Part shown: positions 1 to 7,378 of the stretch, piece by piece | Numbering within the stretch: position 1 is the first letter of the stretch | Layout of the letters: each line of letters opens with the position of its first letter | Assembly: GCA_030669525.1 (NCBI GenBank) | Contig: DAOVDO010000009.1 | Location: 1-12,116 of the forward strand | DNA length: 12,116 nt | Source: Dehalococcoidia bacterium | Lineage (GTDB): Bacteria; Chloroflexota; Dehalococcoidia; GIF9; AB-539-J10 | Direction of reading: 5' to 3' | Position numbers and translations under genes: made by a program | The notes under the pieces: generated by a model | The model's database searches: none | Told to the model about the DNA's origin: nothing | The model's input: only the letters and a program-made list of their open reading frames with translations

Positions 1-812
1 CACGGTTTATAAAGTGCTTGCGGGCCAGCAGCAAGAGCTGGCCCTGGCTCTATCTTAAAGTAACAGGGAGCAGCAACTCTGACCATCTCTGGCGCTTCAT
101 AAAAACGCATGAACCCTCCATAGGATTCAGCCAATATGATATGCACATCTATCGGCATATCCACAGCCTGCCGAATAGATGCATACTGAGGCAGTGTCAA
201 ATCCCCCAGCGGATTAAAAGTGCCTGCACCCAGTTTTTCCAGTAGCTTAGCACTGGCAGCGGTGCCATGTCCGGCATAAATAGAAATCTTGAACGTCACA
301 TCCGCTGGAATGTCTCCATTTTCTCTCATTTTATCAAGCACCGTGAGCAACCCCTCATCAACAACCAGGAAACCCCGAAATCCTACGTCAATGCAGCGCA
401 TTATATCCGCAATAACATATTTCATCTGGTCAGTGCCACGTAGCCTGATTCCAGAAAGGGCGCCTTCATAATTATCAATCTGCCTTCCCGTATCCCATGA
501 TCGCCGAGGGCCTGGCACAATTATCACCTCCAGCCTGGCATCGGCAGCAATCTGGGCAAAATCCTTTAGCTCCTCCTTATCCAGTAGTGTAGCTCCCATA
601 ACCGTCGAAATCATGCGGTGAAGAGGGATATCTCTCTTCCTCATCTCATCCACAACGGCTTCAAGTACATTGGGTCGCTCCACGCCGGATATTTCCATCC
701 TGTACCAGGCTCCATCAGGAAAGCGCTTTGTGCTGGTCGGCAGGTCGTAAGCATCCCCACCAGCCATCCCCATCTTCTCCATTGCTCTGGCCACTCTCTC
801 TAAATTACCCAT
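1..812 (-). CDS. Conserved TIM-barrel-like protein of unknown function (partial; runs off left edge)
   Basis: An open frame runs without a stop from an ATG at 812 to the window edge, giving 270 codons of the N-terminal part. An AGGAGG ribosome site (823-828) lies 10 bases upstream of the start. The protein opens with a short helical region and the phrase YDLPTSTKRFPDG (residues 22-34). Beta-alpha alternation then follows, with strand-like segments near 94-99 (LEVIIV), 145-152 (FRGFLVVD), 173-178 (TFKISI) and 221-227. Motifs that may be functional are PGPRRSWDTG (100-109), VVDEG (150-154), YAGHG (179-183) and FNPLGD (199-204). The pattern suggests a TIM barrel. It recalls proteins annotated loosely as U32-peptidase-like, but I see no U32 peptidase signature, so I assign no reaction. 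There is no signal peptide, so it is probably cytoplasmic. It seems to be transcribed alone or as the first gene of a unit leaving the window. The frame is certain; the function is unknown. Confidence 0.85.
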   Translation of the reverse strand, partial: MGNLERVARAMEKMGMAGGDAYDLPTSTKRFPDGAWYRMEISGVERPNVLEAVVDEMRKRDIPLHRMISTVMGATLLDKEELKDFAQIAADARLEVIIVPGPRRSWDTGRQIDNYEGALSGIRLRGTDQMKYVIADIMRCIDVGFRGFLVVDEGLLTVLDKMRENGDIPADVTFKISIYAGHGTAASAKLLEKLGAGTFNPLGDLTLPQYASIRQAVDMPIDVHIILAESYGGFMRFYEAPEMVRVAAPCYFKIEPGPALAAGPQALYKP

Positions 813-836
813 AGTCGTTAGTCCTCCTTTTTCTTT

Positions 837-878
837 TTTGATTTTTAATCTTTGATTTCTAAATTTTGATTTCTTACT
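837..878 (-). repeat. Three 14-base iterons (AAATCAAA) in the leader of the first gene
   Basis: TTTGATTT occurs at 837-844, 851-858 and 865-872 on the plus strand, a period of exactly 14 bases. The six bases between copies are AT-rich and only partly conserved. Read in the gene's direction, this is AAATCAAA three times, ending about 8 bases before the ribosome site of the gene that starts at 812. It could be a multi-copy operator, an unstructured A-rich translation enhancer, or simple low-complexity DNA. The exact period is seen directly; any role is inference. Confidence 0.55.
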
Positions 879-1021
879 ACTGCCATCAAATCATGACACC
901 ATCCATCCCCACTCTGTTTCATCCTGCCAGAAATGTCTCCGACATATTTCTTTTCAGCCTGCTGTTGCATTCTATGCATCAAATTTTTAAGCCCACACGG
1001 TTCTTGCAATTTCGACTTTTA

Positions 1022-1057
1022 TTATCTGCATGCAGATAAGTAATGAGATAAGTAATG
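1022..1057. promoter_or_regulatory. 18-base perfect palindrome joined to a 12-base tandem repeat (possible operator)
   Basis: TTATCTGCATGCAGATAA at 1022-1039 is a perfect palindrome with no spacer. Its right arm runs into AGATAAGTAATG at 1034-1045, which is repeated exactly at 1046-1057, so the GATAA half-site element occurs again 12 bases on. The block lies in the 384-base gap (813-1196) between the end of the minus-strand transporter operon and the gene starting at 812, about 210 bases upstream of that start. A dimeric regulator site is the simplest reading. I see no clear promoter hexamers beside it. The rest of the gap holds no gene I can support. Confidence 0.45.
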
Positions 1058-1196
1058 AAATGATTATTGAAAGGGAAATGATAATTAAACCAGTGGACTG
1101 AAGTGTTATTTATGATTAGCGACCTCAATCTTTTGATCAGGAGAATAATTCTAGTATATCGCCCTCTATGCGGATTGTCAAAGCTCGCCGCATTGC

Positions 1197-2441
1197 TTAT
1201 TCGTGGCGTAAAGCATCAATGGGGTTAAGCCTCGCCGCTCGAACCGCAGGGTAAATACCCGAGACCAGCCCAACTATAACGGCTACTCCCACTGCCAGTG
1301 CAATAACATCGCCGGGAACCATGGCCGGGAATGGTAGCCCCATATCCGTTAATACGCCAGCGCTGACCCTGACTATGACCCACCCCAGCGCTATCCCTAT
1401 AGCGCCACCACAGAGACTTAACACGGCAGCTTCAGTAAGGAACTGTGTTAGAACGTCACGCCGTTTTGCTCCCAGCGCTTTCCGAAGTCCGATTTCCCTG
1501 GTGCGCTCGGTAACGGAAACCAGCATGATATTCATTATGCCAATACCACCAACAAGCAGAGAGATTCCAGCAATAGCGCCCATGATAAGCTCTCCTATGG
1601 CATACATCTGGTCAGCGGTACGCGACACGTCCCCCATGCTAATCACCCCGAAATCATCTTCCTGTTCCGGCCTGATATGATGGCGCTGCCGAAGAATATT
1701 CTTTATCTCCCATTGTGCTGAGTCCACCATGTCTTCGCTTTTTGCCTGTACGGATATACCTTGGATAACGTGTCCACCGCTGCTACGCTCTGACGACAGA
1801 AGTGACAGCGCCGTAGTTAGCGGAACCATCGCTGACTGGTCCTCCGTGCCAAAAGCCTCTCCCTTATTCTTAAGAACGCCGATAACCTTGAACTGCCGCC
1901 CGTTAATTCTTATGTTCTGACCCAGCGGAGACATCTGCCCGAAAAGTGTTTCATCCAGTTCACTTCCCAACACAACCACCCTCGCCTTTGCTTTATAATC
2001 CTGCTCGGTTATAAAGACACCTTCTTCTACCTCAAAGTTACGTACGTACATGTAGTCGGTAGTTACACCAAGTGTAAGGCATCCGACATTCTCCCCCCCG
2101 GCTACCACTTCAGTGGTGGATTGCGTCACCGGCGCCACCATCGCTATAGAAGGAGCATTGCTGGCAATTACCTCGGCATCCTCCAGTGTCAATGTTGAGG
2201 TGGAAGCATACGCACCTGAAAGTCCACCACCACTGGATGCTGAGCCGGGCGTGACGAATATCAGGTTAGCTCCCAGTGATTCAAACGACTCCCTCATCAT
2301 GGCCTGTTCTGCCCTCACCAGTGACACCATGGAGATAACCGCAGCCACGCCGATTAAAATGCCCAGCATGGTCAGGAATGAACGCAGCTTGTGACTGAAT
2401 AAGGTATGTAATGCGGTAGCAAAGCAGTCCCACAGTTTCAT
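1197..2441 (-). CDS. MacB/FtsX-type ABC transporter permease
   Basis: This is a 414-residue membrane protein with the full MacB plan. A first membrane segment lies near residues 22-41, preceded by the usual [14 protein letters not shown] phrase. A large extracytoplasmic MacB_PCD domain follows (about 45-285). Three membrane segments lie near 287-308, 337-362 and 376-398. The family-specific loop [14 protein letters not shown] (from about 312) and the C-terminal [18 protein letters not shown] are both present. MacB-type permeases do not move substrate through a channel. They transmit ATP-driven motion across the membrane to an extracytoplasmic partner, which fits the adaptor lipoprotein encoded two genes upstream. 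The start ATG overlaps the stop of the ATPase gene in an ATGA, indicating translational coupling. Unlike Escherichia coli MacB, the ATPase is a separate polypeptide. It is the last gene of the seven-gene operon. The substrate is unknown; a lipoprotein, peptide or antibiotic are possibilities. Confidence 0.93.
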   Translation of the reverse strand: MKLWDCFATALHTLFSHKLRSFLTMLGILIGVAAVISMVSLVRAEQAMMRESFESLGANLIFVTPGSASSGGGLSGAYASTSTLTLEDAEVIASNAPSIAMVAPVTQSTTEVVAGGENVGCLTLGVTTDYMYVRNFEVEEGVFITEQDYKAKARVVVLGSELDETLFGQMSPLGQNIRINGRQFKVIGVLKNKGEAFGTEDQSAMVPLTTALSLLSSERSSGGHVIQGISVQAKSEDMVDSAQWEIKNILRQRHHIRPEQEDDFGVISMGDVSRTADQMYAIGELIMGAIAGISLLVGGIGIMNIMLVSVTERTREIGLRKALGAKRRDVLTQFLTEAAVLSLCGGAIGIALGWVIVRVSAGVLTDMGLPFPAMVPGDVIALAVGVAVIVGLVSGIYPAVRAARLNPIDALRHE

Positions 2442-3100
2442 TCTACCACCTCGATTTGACCATCACGTATTCTAATAGTGCGCTGGGTATAGGCAGCAAT
2501 GTCTGCCTCATGGGTAACCAGCGCGATGGTTATGCCGTTCCGATTCAACTCCTGGAACAGGAGCATAATTCCCCTGCTGGTCTGGGTATCAAGATTACCC
2601 GTGGGCTCATCCGCCAGGATGAGAGAGGGGTTATTTACCAGAGCCCTGGCGATAGCCACTCTCTGCTGCTCACCACCGGCCAGCTCGCTGGGTTTGTGTT
2701 TGGCCCTGTGGGACAACCCCACAGATTCCAGGGCCTTTAAAGCTCGTTGCCGCCGACTGCCAGCACCACCATAAATAAGCGGCATCTCCACATTGGCCAG
2801 CGCTGAAGTCCTGGGCAACAGGTTGAAGCTTTGAAAGACAAAGCCTATCTTTCTATTTCTTATCTCGGCTAATTTATTATCGCTGAGTTTACTTACTTCA
2901 ATGCCATCCAATAGATATTGCCCGGAACTGGGTTTATCCAGGCAGCCGATGATGTTCATTAGCGTGGACTTACCTGAGCCTGACGGTCCCATAATGGCCA
3001 CCATCTCACCATCATGGATGCAGCAGCTTATTCCACTCAGAGCAGGCACTTCGGTCCGACCCGCTCTATACACCTTTGTTATATTCTCAAGCTCAATCAT
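2438..3100 (-). CDS. LolD/MacB-type ABC transporter ATP-binding protein
   Basis: A complete 220-residue nucleotide-binding domain that would power the downstream MacB/FtsX permease. Walker A is GPSGSGKST (38-46), the Q-loop is FVFQSFNLL with Q90, and the signature is LAGGEQQR (140-147). Walker B is LILADEP with catalytic E165, followed by the D-loop GNLD (168-171) and switch histidine H197. The signature has Ala where most relatives have Ser (LSGGQ), and Glu where the fifth position is usually Gln. The Ala for Ser change touches a residue that contacts the ATP gamma-phosphate in ABC dimers, although LAGGE variants do occur in this subfamily. The [16 protein letters not shown] segment after the Q-loop is typical of the MacB/LolD group. 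The gene starts 6 bases after the adaptor gene's stop and ends inside the permease start codon. It should act as a cytoplasmic homodimer. Confidence 0.94.
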   Translation of the reverse strand: MIELENITKVYRAGRTEVPALSGISCCIHDGEMVAIMGPSGSGKSTLMNIIGCLDKPSSGQYLLDGIEVSKLSDNKLAEIRNRKIGFVFQSFNLLPRTSALANVEMPLIYGGAGSRRQRALKALESVGLSHRAKHKPSELAGGEQQRVAIARALVNNPSLILADEPTGNLDTQTSRGIMLLFQELNRNGITIALVTHEADIAAYTQRTIRIRDGQIEVVE

Positions 3101-3106
3101 TTATCA

Positions 3107-4330
3107 TCACCCAAACATCCTGAACGGTAACTGTGATTCAGGGAATACGACCTCTTCCCCTTCCACCAGTCCCGATAACACTTCAGTCCTTATGCCATCG
3201 CCCAAGCCCAATGTAATCTGCCTCTGCTCGACCTGCTCGCCGGCAATGACCTCCACCCACGGGCTATCCCAGCTTCCCTGTATAGCCCGATTGGGAATCA
3301 ACAATACACCATCACGGCGCTCAATGACTATATCAGCAGTGGCACTCATTCCATCCCTGAGTTTTTCATCAAGCTCCTTTAAAGTTATAGTAGCCTTGTA
3401 AGACACCACGCCCGCCTGAATCGTTCCCGCCTGAGAAATAAAAGTCACCTTACCCCCTATTTCTCTATCAGGCAAGGCATCTAAAGTAACAATTACTTCC
3501 TGCCCCATTTCCACATTTGCAATATCTATTTCATCAATAACGCCATCCATCTCTATCTCGCTGGGGTCGATTAAGCGAATTGCCGGGTTGGCGTATGTCA
3601 TGGATGAAATCTCCTGCCCCTCACTTATGGTGACCTCAGCCACTATGCCGTCAAAGGTCGCCACGATTACTGTTTTATCCAGCTCCAGCCTGGCACTTTC
3701 CAGCTCCAGCCTGGCCATGTCCAGAGAAGCCTGTGCCTCATCAACCTGTAGCTCTGCCAGCTTGACCGAAAGTGGTAACTCCCAGGGCCGTGTCCCGGAC
3801 CTGTCTTTAGCCTTGACTATATTCGCTTCAAGCATATCCAGCATGTCCTGCACTTCCTGCTCTTCCCCCTCTGCTATAAGCCTCCGCAGCTCATCCAGGT
3901 CAGCATGGGCATCTTTCAGTGCCATCCAGGTGCCAGCCTGGTCATAAACATAGGTATCATAATAATGGGGGTAAATGGTGGTCATCAGCTTTTCATCCGC
4001 CATTCTATATGCAGCCTGTGCCGCCACACACCTGGCCTTTGCCATTTCCACGCCTAACTCCAGAGCTTGAGCATCCAGCCGTGCCAGAGTTTGCCCCTCC
4101 TCCACGCTATCCCCCTCCTCCACCAGCACCTCCACCACCGTGCCCATAGTGCCAAAGGATAAATCCGTTCTATGTGGCATTTCCAGGTTACCACTGACCG
4201 AGATACCTATTATCAAATCGCCCCGGGTAATCTCGGTGGTCTCCTGAGTTTTTTCTTCTTTTTGCCCGCAACCGGTCAGAACCGCACTTACCAGGCAGAC
4301 TGCTATTAGTAAACTCAACCATTTTTTCAT
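3107..4330 (-). CDS. Membrane-fusion/adaptor lipoprotein (HlyD/MacA-like efflux adaptor)
   Basis: This 407-residue exporter adaptor has a lipoprotein signal peptide, a hydrophobic stretch from about residue 5 and a lipobox LTGC with C21 as the lipidation site. A half-lipoyl motif (GTVVEVLVEEGDSVEEGQTL) is followed by a long helical hairpin rich in heptads. The second half-lipoyl (FDGIVAEVTISEGQEIS), beta-barrel strands and a C-terminal membrane-proximal domain (LLIPNRAIQG, then GLVEGEEVV) complete the MacA plan. The hairpin includes a less helical insert around YPHYYDTYVYDQAG. In diderms such hairpins meet TolC; if this host has one membrane, the adaptor would instead cap or gate its permease. 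Its GGAGG site (4341-4345) lies within the end of the upstream ABC-2 permease gene, only 2 bases away. It is the only adaptor in the operon, so it may serve the MacB-like pair downstream, the ABC-2 permease upstream, or both. Confidence 0.92.
   Translation of the reverse strand: MKKWLSLLIAVCLVSAVLTGCGQKEEKTQETTEITRGDLIIGISVSGNLEMPHRTDLSFGTMGTVVEVLVEEGDSVEEGQTLARLDAQALELGVEMAKARCVAAQAAYRMADEKLMTTIYPHYYDTYVYDQAGTWMALKDAHADLDELRRLIAEGEEQEVQDMLDMLEANIVKAKDRSGTRPWELPLSVKLAELQVDEAQASLDMARLELESARLELDKTVIVATFDGIVAEVTISEGQEISSMTYANPAIRLIDPSEIEMDGVIDEIDIANVEMGQEVIVTLDALPDREIGGKVTFISQAGTIQAGVVSYKATITLKELDEKLRDGMSATADIVIERRDGVLLIPNRAIQGSWDSPWVEVIAGEQVEQRQITLGLGDGIRTEVLSGLVEGEEVVFPESQLPFRMFG
3678..3715 (-). 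repeat. In-gene 17-base direct repeat with 21-base period encoding duplicated heptads
   Basis: The 17-base string TCCAGCTCCAGCCTGGC occurs at 3678-3694 and again at 3699-3715, a period of 21 bases. On the coding strand this writes ARLELES followed by ARLELDK, two near-identical heptads at the end of the adaptor's helical hairpin. A recent 7-codon slippage duplication is likely. It keeps the frame and the coiled-coil register. Confidence 0.7.
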
Positions 4331-4332
4331 TT

Positions 4333-5130
4333 TTAATCAGCCTCCATTTTAGAAAAGAAATATGCGCCTAAACTGGCCAGAGTTATTGCCAGTACAAGCA
4401 GCACAGTAAAATCAACCCACAGTGGAAAGTTGGCAGCACCAACAAGCGTGCCCCTCAATCCATCTACTCCATAGGTGAGAGGGTTGATATACATTATGTG
4501 CCTGATACCTGCCGGCATAGCATCCAGCGGGAAAAAAACTCCCGAGAGGAAGAATATGGGCATTATTATCAGGTTCATTATGGACATAAACCCCTCGGTA
4601 TCTCCCAGCCTGGTGGCAAGAATTAATCCGAAGCCGGTGAAGGTGGCACAGGTAAGAATCATAAATACTATTGACAGAAAGAATCCCGAAACGCTTGCTA
4701 TCTTGACTCCCATGGCCACCGCTATTGCCACTATGATAAGAGCCTGTATTATCGCTGTGGTCATGCCACCAAGGCTCCTGCCCAGTATGATAGAGAACCG
4801 ATTGACCGGTGCTACCAGTACCTCCTTGAGGAAGCCAAACTCTTTGTCCCATATAACAGATGCACCTGACATGGTAGCCGAAAACAGCAAGGTCATACCC
4901 ACTATGCCTGGAGCCAGGAAATCAAGAAAATTCATTCCCTCGGGCATGCCGGGAATCATCCTGGCAGGCATAAAGCTCATCGGCAGCCCCAGGAAGGCAA
5001 GGAACAGAAAAGGCATCAGTATTGAACCCGCAAGCCGTGCCTTCACCCTCAAAAACCTCTTCATCTGCCTCAACCACATGGTGTAAATCGGCATAGGGTC
5101 TATTAATTCCGTAATTCTTACTGCCTGCAT
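4333..5130 (-). CDS. ABC-2 type (DrrB-like) transporter permease
   Basis: A 265-residue integral membrane protein of the ABC-2 family. A basic amphipathic N-terminus (WLRQMKRFLRVKARL, 19-33) leads into a first membrane segment at about 35-53. Five more hydrophobic segments follow. Between segments two and three is the coupling region, with the family phrases IWDKEFGFLKEVLVAPV and GRSLGG. FFLSGVFFPLDAMP and the C-terminal INPLTYGVDGLRG are hallmarks of DrrB/NodJ-type exporters. Family members export drugs, lipids or polysaccharides using a separate ATPase. The start ATG at 5130 has an AGGAGA site upstream that lies inside the end of the preceding ATPase gene; only one base separates that gene's stop from this start. 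It is the only ABC-2 permease for two upstream ATPases, so it would work either as a homodimer with a heterodimeric motor or with alternate motors. Confidence 0.93.
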   Translation of the reverse strand: MQAVRITELIDPMPIYTMWLRQMKRFLRVKARLAGSILMPFLFLAFLGLPMSFMPARMIPGMPEGMNFLDFLAPGIVGMTLLFSATMSGASVIWDKEFGFLKEVLVAPVNRFSIILGRSLGGMTTAIIQALIIVAIAVAMGVKIASVSGFFLSIVFMILTCATFTGFGLILATRLGDTEGFMSIMNLIIMPIFFLSGVFFPLDAMPAGIRHIMYINPLTYGVDGLRGTLVGAANFPLWVDFTVLLVLAITLASLGAYFFSKMEAD

Positions 5131-5131
5131 T

Positions 5132-6127
5132 CTATCTTCTCCTTCCAGCCATTTTTGCCATCCAGAAATCCTTGGCGCTACCTTCCTCTTCTCTTATCTC
5201 TCTGCCGGTGTAACACAGGAAGGCATCTTCCAGGCTCGGCTGGTGAAAATCAATAGCTGTTATGTCAAGTTCATGCTCATCAGCAAGCTCAACAATCTCA
5301 GGCATCCTCTCTTCGCCTCCCACGATGCCAATCTCGAGCGAGCCATTATGCGACTTAATTTCCTTTACCCAGGCAAGTCCATTCAATGAACTCACCAGTC
5401 CATCGCACGACCCTTCTGCTATTTGCAACGATACCATATTCGAGCCTGCCACCTCCTTCAGTTTGCCCGGCTTATCCACCACCGCAATTTTTCCCTCGTT
5501 TATTATAGCCACCCTGTGGCACAGGAAATCCGCCTCCTCTATGTAGTGTGTGGTAAGCATAATAGTCATGCCTTCTCTTTCGTTCAGCATGCCGATATAG
5601 TGCCACAGGCCTCTTCTTGTTTGTATATCCATTCCCAGTGTTGGCTCGTCCAGGAACAGGACTTCGGGATGATTCATAAACCCCCGGGCGACTTCGAACC
5701 TGCGCTGTATGCCTCCCGAGCAATCACCCACACTGGTATTCTCCCACCCCTTCAAGTCCATCAAGTCCAGCACCTCTGCAATCCTCTCCTCTCTTGTCTT
5801 CCGGTCCAGGTGATATAGCTGGCCATGAAAGTCCAGGTTTTCCCTGCCGGTGAGATATTTATCAATGCAGGGGTCCTGAAACACTATTCCGATACGTTCT
5901 CTGACGCTCTTCCTGTCCAGCACGACATCATGACCGCATACTTTAACCATGCCGGAAGTGGGATTCAGTATGGTGCACAGTATCCTGGTGATGGTTGTCT
6001 TACCGGCACCGTTAGGTCCCAGGAAGCCAAATACCTCTCCTCTGTTAACCTCCAGGCTAACCTGGTCCACGGCCGTGAAATCGCCGAATTTCCTGGTCAG
6101 GTTTTCAATTTCTATAATATTGCCCAT
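5132..6127 (-). CDS. Drr-type ABC transporter ATP-binding protein (second of the paralogous pair)
   Basis: I place the start at the ATG at 6127 (331 residues, MGNIIEIEN). GAGGG lies a few bases upstream, and the frame farther upstream reads as a shadow of the preceding gene. The ATG at 6139 lacks a good ribosome site. Motifs are Walker A GPNGAGKTT (37-45), Q-loop Q84, signature CSGGIQRR (136-143), Walker B FLDEP with E161 and switch H194. A C-terminal domain of about 100 residues, as in DrrA-like exporters, ends in a basic tail (KMAGRRR). Cys replaces the usual Tyr or Leu before SGG, and Ile replaces Met or Gln after it. The gene overlaps its paralogue by 23 bases. The two proteins share long matching phrases (VLFLDEPTLG, LTTHYIEEADFLC), so they look like a tandem duplication. 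It should energise the ABC-2 permease encoded next. Confidence 0.93.
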   Translation of the reverse strand: MGNIIEIENLTRKFGDFTAVDQVSLEVNRGEVFGFLGPNGAGKTTITRILCTILNPTSGMVKVCGHDVVLDRKSVRERIGIVFQDPCIDKYLTGRENLDFHGQLYHLDRKTREERIAEVLDLMDLKGWENTSVGDCSGGIQRRFEVARGFMNHPEVLFLDEPTLGMDIQTRRGLWHYIGMLNEREGMTIMLTTHYIEEADFLCHRVAIINEGKIAVVDKPGKLKEVAGSNMVSLQIAEGSCDGLVSSLNGLAWVKEIKSHNGSLEIGIVGGEERMPEIVELADEHELDITAIDFHQPSLEDAFLCYTGREIREEEGSAKDFWMAKMAGRRR

Positions 6128-7070
6128 TTTGTCCCTCATCCAGCTTTTTGCCCGCATAGTGCAAAAAGGCGGCTTCCAGGCTGGGCTTATACTGCCGTAT
6201 GGAGGAAATAGCGAATCCGTTCTCCCTGGCCAGCCTGGCCAGCTCGGGAACCCTGGTCCTGTCACCCTCAACTGTCATCTCCAGCCAGCCATTATGATTG
6301 CTTATCTTTTTCACCCAGCTTATCCCATCGAGCAACCTCGCCATATCCTCACTCAAGCCCCGTGAAAGTCTGACAGACAGCAGGCTGCCACCAATGGAGC
6401 TCTTTAATCTCTCGGGAGTATCCGTTACCACTATCTTTCCACGCTCCAGGATAGCCACTCTATCACAGAGAAAGTCTGCCTCCTCTATATAATGTGTGGT
6501 CAGCAATATCGTTGTACCGGCTTCCCTGTTCAGCTTTTTAGCATGTTCCCACAGCATCCGCCTGGTCTGCACATCCAGTCCCAGTGTCGGCTCATCCAGG
6601 AATAGCACCCGTGGATAGTTCAGCATTCCCCTGGCTACCTCCAGCCTCCTCTGCATACCCCCGGAGTAATGCTGTACCAGCACATTTTCCTTGCTCCTCA
6701 GCCCTACCATGTCCAGTGCGCGGGATATCCTATCCCCCCTGGTCTTACTATCCAGGTGATACATCCTGGCATGAAAGTCAAGGTTCTCCCGGGCGGTTAG
6801 CTTGATATCCAGGCTCATTTCTTCAAAGACAACGGCAATGGATTTTCTCACTTCCGCCCTGTTCCTGGTAATGTCGTATCCGCACACGGAAGCTGTGCCT
6901 GAGGAAGGATTAAGTGCGGTGGCCAGCATCATTATAGTGGTTGTTTTGCCCGCACCATTAGCGCCCAGAAAAGCGAAAATCTCCCCTTCCTCAACCTCAA
7001 ACGAGATATGGTCCACGGCAACCACATTACCAAAGGTTCTGGTTAAATTATTTACCTCAATCGCCTTCAT
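6105..7070 (-). CDS. Drr-type ABC transporter ATP-binding protein with altered Q-loop (first of the paralogous pair)
   Basis: A 321-residue ATPase with Walker A GANGAGKTT (36-44), signature YSGGMQRR (135-142), Walker B FLDEP with catalytic E160 and switch H193. A C-terminal accessory domain ends in KPSLEAAFLHYAGKKL, as in DrrA relatives. The Q-loop reads VVFEEMSLD, so the glutamine that normally coordinates magnesium and contacts the permease is Glu at residue 83 (codon GAA, read directly). The partner ATPase keeps Gln at this position. Walker A has Ala where Pro is usual, a common and probably neutral change. The start ATG at 7070 overlaps the end of the AbrB-type gene by 14 bases and has no strong ribosome site, so translation is probably coupled. 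A heterodimer with the downstream paralogue is likely but not proven. Confidence 0.92.
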   Translation of the reverse strand: MKAIEVNNLTRTFGNVVAVDHISFEVEEGEIFAFLGANGAGKTTTIMMLATALNPSSGTASVCGYDITRNRAEVRKSIAVVFEEMSLDIKLTARENLDFHARMYHLDSKTRGDRISRALDMVGLRSKENVLVQHYSGGMQRRLEVARGMLNYPRVLFLDEPTLGLDVQTRRMLWEHAKKLNREAGTTILLTTHYIEEADFLCDRVAILERGKIVVTDTPERLKSSIGGSLLSVRLSRGLSEDMARLLDGISWVKKISNHNGWLEMTVEGDRTRVPELARLARENGFAISSIRQYKPSLEAAFLHYAGKKLDEGQNGQYYRN

Positions 7071-7341
7071 GTTCTGTTTTTATGTCAATAGTCCCATCAT
7101 CTTCCAGCGACCTGGCAAACTCTGCGAGCTTTTGGGTCATTAAGTTAAGTAGCTCCTCCACCGCCTCGACCTTGACAAAGACCAGCCCTCTACCGCTGAA
7201 ATGACCGAAGGCCAGCAGCTTGCTACCGGCATCTATACCCAGCTCCTTTCTGGCTTCTACCGGAATAACCAGTTGACCTCGAGGTCCGACCACGGTAGAA
7301 CCAAAACACTTGCCTACAGCATGTTCATTCTCTGGTTTCAT
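7057..7341 (-). CDS. AbrB/SpoVT-type transcriptional regulator
   Basis: A 94-residue protein with an N-terminal swapped-hairpin AbrB domain at about residues 11-56: GSTVVGPRGQLVIPVEARKE, then LGIDAGSKLLAF. GPRGQLVIP is the diagnostic turn of this DNA-binding fold. A C-terminal helix follows (EAVEELLNLMTQKLAEFARSL), probably for oligomerisation. I chose the ATG at 7341 because a perfect AGGAGG (7347-7352) ends 5 bases before it. A TTG at 7356 would extend the frame but would place the ribosome site inside the gene. AbrB dimers bind AT-rich promoter DNA. As first gene of the operon, 31 bases or so below a strong promoter, it is a natural candidate for autoregulation of the whole exporter operon. 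MazE-type antitoxins share the fold, but there is no toxin gene beside it and an ABC ATPase follows instead. Confidence 0.9.
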   Translation of the reverse strand: MKPENEHAVGKCFGSTVVGPRGQLVIPVEARKELGIDAGSKLLAFGHFSGRGLVFVKVEAVEELLNLMTQKLAEFARSLEDDGTIDIKTEHEGD

Positions 7342-7378
7342 TTCTGCCTCCTGCAATAAGCCTTGTGCCGAATTCAGT

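Noticed and set aside
1160..1196. 6-bp inverted repeat (ATGCGG with CCGCAT) just after the exporter operon, as a terminator
   Set aside because: The loop is 14 bases and no T-run follows on the minus strand, so it does not meet the form of an intrinsic terminator.
2901..3401. A 166-codon plus-strand open frame across the ATPase and adaptor genes
   Set aside because: It is antisense to two well-supported genes and spans their junction, and the protein looks like a reading shadow.
4475..5086. A 203-codon plus-strand open frame opposite the ABC-2 permease
   Set aside because: It lies entirely antisense to a gene with clear ABC-2 motifs, has no ribosome site, and its translation shows no family features.
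6128..6271. N-terminal extension of the second Drr-type ATPase to 6271
   Set aside because: The extra residues are Pro/Trp-rich, unlike an ABC N-terminus, and lie inside the paralogue's coding sequence. The ATG at 6127 has a good ribosome site.
7057..7341. AbrB-type gene as a MazE-like antitoxin
   Set aside because: No toxin-like gene is beside it. It overlaps an ABC ATPase gene and heads that operon, so a regulator of the operon is more likely.
7342..7356. TTG start at 7356 for the AbrB-type gene
   Set aside because: It would include the AGGAGG ribosome site inside the gene. The ATG at 7341 is ideally spaced from that site.
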